Origin: Paenibacillus_AB sp036577625
Lineage (GTDB): Bacteria > Bacillota > Bacilli > Paenibacillales > NBRC-103111
Direction of reading: 5' to 3'
NCBI RefSeq assembly: GCF_036577625.1
Contig: NZ_JARBDC010000033.1
Location: forward strand, 79,771-143,770
Length of the DNA: 64,000 bases
A model generated the notes under the pieces. The model had not been told where the DNA came from. It did not search any database and worked only from the letters and a program-made list of their open reading frames with translations. A program made the translations under genes and the position numbers. This document shows positions 57,756 through 64,000 of this stretch, piece by piece; position 1 is the first letter of the stretch; each line of letters starts with the position of its first letter.

Positions 57756-58098
57756 AACAATCCTAAACGGTCAAAGCGAAGATGGACTGCTTCCGCCGGA
57801 CAAGCGGGGAAGCGAGTAGGCCGCGGAATCGCGCATTTCAGAGAACCGGCGTTCGGTGCGAGCCGGGATGCGCCCGCAGGCCGAACTACGGTCCGGAGCC
57901 GCGAAAAGGGAAGCGCCCGCACGGCGCCAAGCTTTCGCCGGGTTCATCCCGTTATCCTGCCGAGTGAAAGCGGCAGTCCTTCTTTACGGTCCGATGCGAT
58001 GCGGGACCGTTATAGCATTCGGACCGGCGCGCTTTAATTAGGGTGGTACCGCGGGCAAAGCCTTCCCGTCCCTTCTGTGGACGCGAAGGCTTTTTTGC
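57756..58098 (+). ncRNA. T-box riboswitch controlling tyrS (tyrosine specifier)
   Basis: Leader of about 340 bases. The T-box sequence AGGGTGGTACCGCG is at 58040-58053, able to pair with the acceptor end of uncharged tRNA. The probable specifier is TAC at 57887-57889 (in GAACTACGG), a tyrosine codon, which agrees with the downstream gene. The terminator is 58057-58096 (AAAGCCTTC/GAAGGCTTT plus T-run). Uncharged tRNA-Tyr should favour antitermination. Confidence 0.88.
58057..58096 (+). terminator. T-box conditional terminator
   Basis: AAAGCCTTC with GAAGGCTTT and T6; its 5' arm overlaps the end of the antiterminator region. Confidence 0.8.
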
Positions 58099-58144
58099 TT
58101 TTCGACAAAATTTGCACTCATCACGTACAGGAGGTCGTCACGAC

Positions 58145-59401
58145 ATGGAACATTGGAATCGGCTGAGCGAGGAACAGCGCCGGGAAGCGGAGCGCCAATT
58201 CGCCGTACTGCGGCGGGGAGCCGTCGAAATCATACCGGAGGAGGGACTGAAGGACGGCATCGCCCGCTCGCTGCTGACGGGCGTGCCGCTCAAAGTGAAG
58301 CTGGGGATGGACCCGTCCGCGCCGGATTTGCACGTCGGCCATACGGTCGTGCTGCGCAAGCTGCGCCAGTTTCAGCAGCTCGGCCACGAGGTGCAGCTGA
58401 TCATCGGCGATTTTACCGGCCGGATCGGCGACCCGACGGGCAAGTCGGAGACGCGGAAGCAGCTGTCCGAGGAGGAGGTGCGGCGCAACAGCGAGACGTA
58501 CCAGAAGCAGCTGTTCAAGCTGCTCGATCCGGAACGGACGACCGTCTACTACAACTCGTCCTGGCTCGGACGGCTCGGCTTCGCGGACGTCGTGCAGCTG
58601 GCGGCCAAAGTGACGGTGGCGCGCATCTTGGAGCGCGACGATTTTGCGAAGCGGTATTCGAACGGCCAGCCGATCGGCGTGCACGAGTTTTTTTACCCGC
58701 TCATGCAGGGCTACGACTCGGTCGAGCTGGAAAGCGACGTCGAGCTCGGCGGGACGGATCAAAAATTTAACGTGCTGATGGGACGGACGCTGCAGAAGGA
58801 ATATGGAAAACGACAGCAATCGACAATGATCCTGCCGCTGGTCGAAGGGCTCGACGGGGTGCAAAAAATGAGCAAAAGCCTCGGCAACTACATCGGCATC
58901 GACGAAAGTCCGAGCGATATATACGGGAAGGCGATGTCGGTGCCGGACGAGCTGATGGTCAAATATTTCGAGCTGGCGACCGACTTGGCGCCGGAGGAGC
59001 TGGATCGTCTGCAGGCGGGTCTTGCGGACGGCACCGTTCACCCGCGGGACGCGAAAATGCGGCTCGCGCACACGCTCGTGCGGTTGTATCACGGGGAAGA
59101 GGCGGCGGAGGCGGCGCAGCAGCGGTTCGTCACCGTCTTTCAGCAAAGGGCGCTTCCGGACGAAATCGAGGAGGCGCTGCTTCCCGCGGCGGAGGCGGCC
59201 GGCGGCCCGGTTCGGCTTGTCCAGCTGCTTGTGCGGCTCGGCCTGCAGCAGTCGGGCAGCGAAGCGAGGCGGAGCGTGGCGCAGGGGGCGGTCAAGCTGA
59301 ACGAGAATAAAGTGACCGATCCGAACGCGGAAATCGCGATTGCGGACGGCGACGTCATTCAGGTCGGCAAGCGGAAATTCGCCAAAATCAAACTGGTGTG
59401 A
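58145..59401 (+). CDS. tyrS: Tyrosyl-tRNA synthetase (418 aa)
   Basis: Class I aminoacyl-tRNA synthetase charging tRNA-Tyr. ATP-binding HVGH (residues 63-66, the HIGH motif) and KMSKS (241-245); the C-terminal 65 residues are an S4-type RNA-binding domain. GDFTGRIGDPTGKSETRKQL and the KMSKS form place it in the TyrZ-like branch rather than the KFGKT branch. AGGAGG precedes ATG 58145. Transcribed under the T-box leader; followed by a hairpin shared with convergent rpsD. Confidence 0.95.
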   Translation: MEHWNRLSEEQRREAERQFAVLRRGAVEIIPEEGLKDGIARSLLTGVPLKVKLGMDPSAPDLHVGHTVVLRKLRQFQQLGHEVQLIIGDFTGRIGDPTGKSETRKQLSEEEVRRNSETYQKQLFKLLDPERTTVYYNSSWLGRLGFADVVQLAAKVTVARILERDDFAKRYSNGQPIGVHEFFYPLMQGYDSVELESDVELGGTDQKFNVLMGRTLQKEYGKRQQSTMILPLVEGLDGVQKMSKSLGNYIGIDESPSDIYGKAMSVPDELMVKYFELATDLAPEELDRLQAGLADGTVHPRDAKMRLAHTLVRLYHGEEAAEAAQQRFVTVFQQRALPDEIEEALLPAAEAAGGPVRLVQLLVRLGLQQSGSEARRSVAQGAVKLNENKVTDPNAEIAIADGDVIQVGKRKFAKIKLV

Positions 59402-59431
59402 GGCGATGCCGCTAGCAAGCTCCCATGCGGG

Positions 59432-59467
59432 ACAAACAAAAACCCCCAAGCGATACGCTTGGGGGTT
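59432..59467 (-). terminator. Terminator of rpsD (also reached by tyrS)
   Basis: AACCCCCAAGCG/CGCTTGGGGGTT perfect stem at 59441-59467; the T-rich tail is on the minus strand. Confidence 0.8.
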
Positions 59468-59472
59468 GTCGA

Positions 59473-60072
59473 TTAACGGCTGTAAAACTCGACGATTTGC
59501 TTTTCGTCGATTTCTTGCGGAAGCTCGGAGCGCTCCGGCAGACGAATGTACTTGCCTTCCATCGACGAGTCGGAAAACTCGAGGTAGTTCGGCAAGAAAT
59601 TGCGGTTGGCCAAAGCTTCTTTGACGGACGACAAGCCGCGGCTTCTTTCGCGCAGGCCGATCACGTCGCCGGTGCTTACCGTATACGAAGGGATGTCCAC
59701 TTTTTTGCCGTTTACCGTAACGTGGCCGTGAGCGACGAGCTGACGGGCGCCCGCGCGGGAATTGGCGAGGCCGAGACGGTATACGAGGTTGTCCAGACGG
59801 CTTTCGAGCAGCACCATGAAGTTTTCGCCGGCGATGCCTTGCATTTTCGAAGCTTTATCGAACAGGTTGCGGAATTGCTTTTCGCCGAGACCGTACATGT
59901 GGCGCAGCTTTTGTTTTTCCTGCAGCTGGATGCCGTAGCCGCTCAATTTTTTGCGTTGTCCCGGACCGTGCTGTCCCGGAGGAAACGCGCGTTTCAGCTC
60001 TTTGCCGGTTCCGCTGAGCGATACGCCGAGACGGCGGCTCAATTTGAATTTAGGGCCTGTGTAGCGTGCCAT
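59473..60072 (-). CDS. rpsD: 30S ribosomal protein S4 (199 aa)
   Basis: Primary 16S rRNA-binding protein of the small subunit body and, in Bacillus, a repressor of its own synthesis. MARYTGPKFKLSRRLGVSL start, helical domain with KQFRNLFDKASKM, then an S4 RNA-binding domain (ESRLDNLVYRLGLANSRAGARQLVAHGHVTVNG) and the closing IVEFYSR. AAGGAG precedes ATG 60072. Monocistronic, with a long leader as in other Bacillota where rpsD stands apart from the alpha operon. Confidence 0.97.
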   Translation of the reverse strand: MARYTGPKFKLSRRLGVSLSGTGKELKRAFPPGQHGPGQRKKLSGYGIQLQEKQKLRHMYGLGEKQFRNLFDKASKMQGIAGENFMVLLESRLDNLVYRLGLANSRAGARQLVAHGHVTVNGKKVDIPSYTVSTGDVIGLRERSRGLSSVKEALANRNFLPNYLEFSDSSMEGKYIRLPERSELPQEIDEKQIVEFYSR

Positions 60073-60278
60073 GTATAGTTGCTCCTTTGCACCGATAGTG
60101 TTTTCATAAGAGTAGGCGGCGGAATAGGGGAGACGTTCCGACGCGGTAAACGTTATGAAACGGGCCTGAGGCCGCCGTTTCCCGCCAGACAGTTTCAGCC
60201 GCTGGTCTGCGGTAACGCGTACCGTGAGGGTCGCATCGTGCGTCGCCAATCAAACAAACACCTTTTTCCACTCGACTA
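60073..60278 (-). promoter_or_regulatory. rpsD leader, probable S4 autoregulatory RNA
   Basis: About 200 transcribed bases between the predicted promoter and the rpsD start. It contains a strong hairpin at 60157-60181 (GAAACGG/CCGTTTC plus GGCC/GGCC) and other GC-rich pairings. Bacillota rpsD mRNAs have a structured leader bound by S4, so the same role is inferred; I could not draw the full pseudoknot. Confidence 0.5.
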
Positions 60279-60283
60279 TTAAT

Positions 60284-60311
60284 TCTATAAGATGTCGATA
60301 GGCGTTGTCAA
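60284..60311 (-). promoter_or_regulatory. Promoter of rpsD
   Basis: On the minus strand TTGACA (60311-60306), a 16-base spacer and TATAGA (60289-60284). The remaining gap up to 60480 shows no other feature apart from the start region of the lipoprotein gene. Confidence 0.7.
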
Positions 60312-60480
60312 GCGGAATAGAGCGGTAAACGGGCCGTCGCCACGCACGTATGGACCGGCTTCGGATCCCGCCTCCGATGCGGGGCCCGGGAGGCGAACGC
60401 GGCGTTCGGCGGCGCATAACAATTTCGGCCGGGGACACGATAACGGTGAACTGCCATTAATCGCCCCGAGGTGACATTGC

Positions 60481-61365
60481 ATGCATAAGTACCGATACCG
60501 CTTCCGGCTGCGCCGTCATGCGTTCGTGCCGGCCCTGCTCGCCGCCGGGCTGCTCCTTGCTCCGGCGTGCTCGGCTTTGACCGGCGCGCAGGCCGATCCG
60601 GAAGCGCTGCTTGCGCAGACGATATCCGGCCTGTCCGGGACGGACGATTTTCAATTCGAAGGGACGACGGGCGTTTCGGTCGGCCGTTATCCGATGCAGG
60701 CCGGCGCTTCGTTTCGCGGCAGCGTGACCGGCCATAACAAGCTGACGATGTCGTTCGACGGCGGGCCGGAAGGAGGCTCGGCCGTCATCGAATCGATGCG
60801 AGCCGGGCAGGATGCCCGCGCCCAGGTCGTGTTCAACCGGAAGGAGAACGGCTGGACGCCGACGGAGCCCGCCTCGGAAGGAAGCGCGGCGCTGCTGCTG
60901 CCGTGGAGTCCGCTCTATAAGCTGGAGCAGCTCAATACGATGCGGAAGCGGGTCGAGAGCGGCCGCGACGAAACGGGCCTCACGGTGCTGACGATTACGC
61001 CGGACGAGGCGGAGACGACGAAAACGGTCAAGGACCAGCTGGCGCGGCAAACGGAGCTGCTCGCTGCGGACAGGCAGCTGGCCGACCTTCGGGCGAAGTT
61101 CGGGCTTACGGAACGGGAAGCGGGCCGAATGAAGGCCGAGCTGGAACAAAGCGTCGAGAAGGCGCGAAATCGGATCGCGGAGGCCGGCGAATCGATTCGC
61201 GCCGGTTCGGTGTACCGGATCTGGATCGATCGCACGACGCGTCTGCCGGTCCGGATGCAGGTCGAAACGGACATGAACTATACGGCGGACGGCCAGCCGA
61301 AGCAGGAAAAAAACCGGATCGATTACAAATTTACGAGCTACGACAACCGGCCGGTCGGCCGGTAG
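60481..61365 (+). CDS. Putative lipoprotein, unknown function (294 aa)
   Basis: Basic N-region, hydrophobic core (FVPALLAAGLLL) and lipobox LAPAC with Cys30, so a membrane-anchored outer-face lipoprotein. The rest looks like a single globular domain with a beta-sheet half (DDFQFEGTTGVSVGRYP, GHNKLTMSFDG), a long charged helix (about 185-235: LADLRAKFGLTEREAGRMKAEL) and a final strand block (VYRIWIDRTTRLPVRMQVETDM) that resembles the LolA/DUF-type lipoprotein sensor fold. GAGGTGAC precedes ATG 60481. No named family is recognised. Confidence 0.7.
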   Translation: MHKYRYRFRLRRHAFVPALLAAGLLLAPACSALTGAQADPEALLAQTISGLSGTDDFQFEGTTGVSVGRYPMQAGASFRGSVTGHNKLTMSFDGGPEGGSAVIESMRAGQDARAQVVFNRKENGWTPTEPASEGSAALLLPWSPLYKLEQLNTMRKRVESGRDETGLTVLTITPDEAETTKTVKDQLARQTELLAADRQLADLRAKFGLTEREAGRMKAELEQSVEKARNRIAEAGESIRAGSVYRIWIDRTTRLPVRMQVETDMNYTADGQPKQEKNRIDYKFTSYDNRPVGR

Positions 61366-61445
61366 CGCCGCGCGCTTCAAGCGCGCTTCCTCCCCGGGGC
61401 CCGCGCCCGCCCGCCTGCGACGGGAGACAGGCCGCGCGTCTTCCA

Positions 61446-61473
61446 TTTACAACTTGCGTTTCCGTGCTACAAT
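61446..61473 (+). promoter_or_regulatory. Promoter of the TVP38-aminopeptidase pair
   Basis: TTTACA (61446-61451), 16-base spacer, TACAAT (61468-61473). Confidence 0.55.
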
Positions 61474-61562
61474 AAATAGGCGTGCATGTAATCCGGCCCG
61501 GAAGGCGTAATCCCAGTCGGTCGAACGGAGGGGAGCAGGGCAACTAGGGAGGGCGCTGCCGA

Positions 61563-62255
61563 TTGAACAACAGGTTTTACCGGCTGAAATACGGCATCCC
61601 GCTGGCGCTATTCGCCGCGGCGCTATATTTTGTCATGTTCACGAAGCCGGGCAAGGAGCTGCGGCACGGCGACGTCGAGCGGCTCGCCGATTTGCTGCAT
61701 TCGTTCGGCATTTTCGCCGTCATGGCGGGGATGCTGGCCATTTTTTTTCAGACGTGGTTCCCGTTCATCCCTTTCGTTCTGATCGCGGGCGCGAACGCTT
61801 ACGTGTTCGGCCTGTACGGCGGTTTTGCGATCAATTACGGAATGTCGTGCGCGGCGGCGGCGTCCGCTTATTTCATCGCCCGGTATGTCGCCCGCGATTT
61901 CGTCGAAACGAAGCTGGCGAAATATGCGGCGGTTCAAACGTTCAACCGGAAGCTGGAGAAGCACGGATTTATGTATACGCTGCTCGGCCGGCTCATCCCG
62001 GTCATTCCGTCGTCGCTGATCAATTTGGGGGCGGGCGTATCGAACATCCGCTTCCGTCCGTTTTTTACGGCCACCGTCATCGGCAAGCTGCCGATCGTGC
62101 TGCTGGAAACGTTGATCGGACACGATCTGATCCGCTTCAAGGAGCATAAGGGCAGACTGATGGTCGTGCTGCTGCTGTTCGCGGCGCTGCTCTGGATCAG
62201 CCACCTCGTGAAGCGGAAATGGGCGGCCGGGCGCGACGATACCGATATGACATGA
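61563..62255 (+). CDS. TVP38/TMEM64 (DedA-like, SNARE-associated) membrane protein (230 aa)
   Basis: Integral membrane protein with about five or six hydrophobic segments. Family features: FFQTWFPFIPFVLIAGANAYVFGLYGG re-entrant loop near residues 60-87 and GRLIPVIPSSLINLGAGVSNIRFRPFF near 140, both typical of VTT-domain proteins, which include lipid scramblase and carrier-lipid recycling DedA relatives. TTG 61563 follows GGGAGG. The M29 aminopeptidase starts 18 bases after its stop, so they form an operon. Confidence 0.85.
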   Translation: MNNRFYRLKYGIPLALFAAALYFVMFTKPGKELRHGDVERLADLLHSFGIFAVMAGMLAIFFQTWFPFIPFVLIAGANAYVFGLYGGFAINYGMSCAAAASAYFIARYVARDFVETKLAKYAAVQTFNRKLEKHGFMYTLLGRLIPVIPSSLINLGAGVSNIRFRPFFTATVIGKLPIVLLETLIGHDLIRFKEHKGRLMVVLLLFAALLWISHLVKRKWAAGRDDTDMT

Positions 62256-62273
62256 AAGGGGATTGCCCAGGTT

Positions 62274-63389
62274 ATGAGAGATCCGCGGTTGAAAACGCTC
62301 GCGGCCAATTTGGTCGGCTATTCGATCGACGTGCAGCCCGGCGAAAAGGTGCTGATCGAAATGATCGGCTCGGAACGCGAAATCGTCAGCTGCCTGGTAG
62401 AGGAAGTGTACGCCAGGGGCGGCTATCCGTACGTGCTGTACGAAGACAGGGCCGTGCTGAGCTCGCTGCTGCAATCGATCACGAAGGAGCAGCTGGAGCA
62501 TTGGGCCGAGATGGATTTGCGGCGCATGGAGCAGATGGATGGTTACATAGGGGTCCGTTCGGGCGATAACGCCAGCGAGCTGTCCGACGTGCCGACCGAC
62601 AAGCACGATTTGTACAAAAGCGTCTATTACAAGCCGATTCATCTGGAGCGGAGGGTAAAGAAGACGAAGTGGGTCGTCCTCCGCTACCCGAACCCGGCGA
62701 TGGCCCAATCGGCGGGCATGAGCACGCGCGCGTTCGAAAACTTTTATTTCGACGTCTGCAACCTCGATTACCGGAAAATGGACAAGGCGATGGACCCGCT
62801 CGCCGATCTGATGAAACGGACGGACAAGGTGCGGATCGTCGGTCCGGGCACCGATTTGTCGTTCTCGATCAAAGGAATCGGGGCGAAAAAATGCTCGGGA
62901 CACCGCAACATCCCGGACGGCGAAGTGTTCACTTGCCCGGTGAAGCACTCGGTAAACGGCGTCCTGTCGTACAACACGCCGAGCGTCAATTCCGGCATCT
63001 CGTTCGAACAGATCCGGTTCCGGTTCGAGAACGGCAAAATCGTCGAAGCGACGGCGAACGATACGAAGCGGTTGAACGCGATTCTCGATACGGACGAAGG
63101 CGCGAGATATATCGGCGAATTCAGCCTCGGCTTCAACCCGTACATTTTGCATCCGATGAAAGATACGCTGTTCGACGAAAAAATCGACGGCAGTCTGCAT
63201 TTCACTCCGGGGCAGGCGTACGAGGAATGCGACAACGGCAACCGGTCGGCGGTCCATTGGGACCTGGTGCTGATCCAGCGGCCGGAATACGGCGGCGGCG
63301 AAATATACTTCGACGACGTGCTGATCCGCAAGGACGGACGCTTCGTCGTTCCCGAGCTGGAAGGGCTCAATCCGGAGCGTCTGAAGTAG
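62274..63389 (+). CDS. M29 family metallo-aminopeptidase (371 aa)
   Basis: Thermophilic-aminopeptidase (AmpS/aminopeptidase T) family, two-metal exopeptidase. N-terminal domain with VQPGEKVLIEMIGSE and GGYPYV; metal-binding region in the C-terminal half: PDGEVFTCPVKHSVNG (Glu), IGEFSLGFNP (Glu), FDEKIDGSLHFTPGQAYEECDNGN (His) and SAVHWDLV (His, Asp). 371 residues is slightly shorter than the 400-410 usual for AmpS but is a common form in this group. AAGGGG precedes ATG 62274. Operon with the TVP38 gene. Confidence 0.88.
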   Translation: MRDPRLKTLAANLVGYSIDVQPGEKVLIEMIGSEREIVSCLVEEVYARGGYPYVLYEDRAVLSSLLQSITKEQLEHWAEMDLRRMEQMDGYIGVRSGDNASELSDVPTDKHDLYKSVYYKPIHLERRVKKTKWVVLRYPNPAMAQSAGMSTRAFENFYFDVCNLDYRKMDKAMDPLADLMKRTDKVRIVGPGTDLSFSIKGIGAKKCSGHRNIPDGEVFTCPVKHSVNGVLSYNTPSVNSGISFEQIRFRFENGKIVEATANDTKRLNAILDTDEGARYIGEFSLGFNPYILHPMKDTLFDEKIDGSLHFTPGQAYEECDNGNRSAVHWDLVLIQRPEYGGGEIYFDDVLIRKDGRFVVPELEGLNPERLK

Positions 63390-63515
63390 GGCGCGTCCGG
63401 CGGCAAAGCAGCACATTCGGGCAAAATGGTCATTGCGCGAATAGATGTTCCACGCTAATATAAGAATATATTCGAAGCAGGACTCGCGCCGCTTCATTTA
63501 TGGAGGGATTGTGTC

Positions 63516-63764
63516 ATGACAAGCGCTAGCAACGCGGCAATTGTAGAAGTATCGCAAACGGCCAACAAATTCAGATCATCCATCGTTCTCCAATACGAGA
63601 ACAAATTCATCGACGTCAAAAGCATACTTGGCCTGTTTACGACGCTGCTCGATTCGGGCACATACGACTTGCACGTTCACGGTCCCGATGCGGAGGAAGC
63701 GAAGAAAGCGATGGTGGAAGTATTCAAGAAGCATAATCTGAACGTTAACGTGGTAAGCGAATAA
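63516..63764 (+). CDS. HPr-like protein without active-site His, Crh-like (82 aa)
   Basis: Matches the HPr fold from the second strand on: TANKFRSSIVLQYENKFIDVKSILGL aligns with the HPr region that carries regulatory Ser46 (here Ser36 in VKSILGL), and DAEEAKKAMVEVFKK with the last helix. The N-terminus is about 10 residues shorter than HPr, and the SGIHARPA loop with His15 is absent; the start ATG 63516 has GGAGGG at good spacing, so this is not a mis-called start. The protein cannot carry PTS phosphate but could be phosphorylated on Ser by HPr kinase, like Crh. CcpA and enzyme I are encoded in the same window. Confidence 0.8.
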   Translation: MTSASNAAIVEVSQTANKFRSSIVLQYENKFIDVKSILGLFTTLLDSGTYDLHVHGPDAEEAKKAMVEVFKKHNLNVNVVSE

Positions 63765-63786
63765 TCGCGGATCCCGTTCCAACGAT

Positions 63787-63820
63787 AAAGACTGCCTGCG
63801 GATTTCCGCGGCAGTCTTTT
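63787..63820 (+). terminator. Terminator after the HPr-like gene
   Basis: AAAGACTGCC/GGCAGTCTTT with an inner GCGG/CCGC stem, followed by T. The group II intron begins five bases later. Confidence 0.88.
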
Positions 63821-63824
63821 AATT

Positions 63825-64000
63825 GTACGCCCAGCATGGGCGTCATCTTTAGGGTGTAAGTCCTGAACGGGGGCTGGCGAGCGCCTACCGTTAGCTAAGG
63901 GCAAGGGTGTCTGTCGTGAGGCAGAATCTGAAGGAAGCCGGAGGCAAATGCACGGGCCAAGGTACACGAACCCAATTTGAGGCAATGTCAGTCGGATGAG
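63825..64000 (+). mobile_element. Group II intron, 5' part (truncated by window end)
   Basis: Starts GTACGCCCAGCATGGGCG, close to the GTGYG 5' end of group II introns. The following GGGTGTAAGTCC, CTACCGTTAGCTAAGGG, GTGTCTGTCGTGAGGCAG, GAAGGAAGCCGGAGGC and ACGGGCCAAGGTACACGAAC are typical domain I segments of bacterial group II intron RNAs. The encoded reverse transcriptase/maturase and the catalytic domain V would lie beyond 64000. The insertion is directly behind a transcription terminator, a favoured site of several intron classes. Confidence 0.82.

Noticed and set aside
59473..60249. N-terminally extended S4 protein starting at 60249
   Set aside because: The frame is open through the leader, but the AAGGAG site and the universal MARYTGP start fix the real start at 60072.

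Overview
The window reads as chromosomal DNA of a high-GC, endospore-forming member of the Bacillota, most likely Paenibacillaceae (Paenibacillus/Cohnella type). Supporting evidence is a Spo0E-like phosphatase, CotF-type spore coat proteins, CcpA, the bacillithiol-linked protein YtxJ, an SpeA-type decarboxylase, a T-box-controlled tyrS, the acuA/acuC/acsA module, DUF1885, DUF3055 and DUF1054 proteins, and strong AGGAGG-type ribosome binding sites with frequent GTG and TTG starts. The taxonomic assignment is inferred from gene content, not from a database match.

Layout. 0.1-9 kb: DUF3892 protein, metallo-beta-lactamase-fold hydrolase, divergent fdhD and formate dehydrogenase-like molybdoenzyme, Spo0E-like protein, stalk-domain protein, small conserved proteins and speA. 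9-14 kb: three copies of a 38-bp tandem repeat, two MFS transporters, and a DUF2334/FG-GAP surface protein. 14-24 kb: carbohydrate-type accessory genes, namely two aldo/keto reductases, a Gfo/Idh/MocA dehydrogenase, two AraC regulators, an orphan sugar-binding lipoprotein, its likely GntR/LacI-hybrid regulator and a phytanoyl-CoA dioxygenase family protein. 24-34 kb: DUF1054, a second stalk protein, then a LacI-regulated sugar-acid cluster (LarA-like protein, gluconokinase, SDR, 6-phosphogluconate dehydrogenase). 33-40 kb: aroK, rhodanese, tandem fluoride channels, aroA, C39-like peptidase, CoA-binding protein, and a group of spore coat genes with a highly repetitive protein. 40-45 kb: PTS EIICBA, enzyme I and a ceramidase-like protein. 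45.3-46.3 kb: a gene-free kilobase of diverged repeats. 46-54 kb: PfpI, VanZ, zinc-ribbon protein, ytxJ, ccpA, mtnN, and acuC-acuA divergent from acsA. 54-64 kb: a class A penicillin-binding protein, T-box plus tyrS, rpsD with its leader, lipoprotein, TVP38 protein, M29 aminopeptidase, an HPr-like protein without the active-site histidine, and the 5' part of a group II intron cut by the window end.

How the genes fit together. Carbon control is a recurring theme: enzyme I, a sugar permease, CcpA with a cre-like site in its own leader, an HPr-like protein that keeps only the regulatory serine, a cre-like site over the acsA promoter, and AcuA/AcuC, which control AcsA by lysine acetylation. Two sugar or sugar-acid clusters carry their own regulators. 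For the GntR/LacI regulator, three copies of GTGG-N4-TCCAC next to the binding-protein gene and the regulator gene make a coherent operator prediction.

The less explained signals are in non-coding DNA: a five-copy 19-bp array in the leader of the sugar-binding protein, two mutually exclusive hairpins in front of mtnN (one covers the ribosome binding site), a 74-bp structured element present twice 31.2 kb apart, paired 35-bp repeats in the same two gene-free regions, and a 118-bp inverted repeat. No CRISPR array, tRNA or rRNA gene and no prophage was seen.
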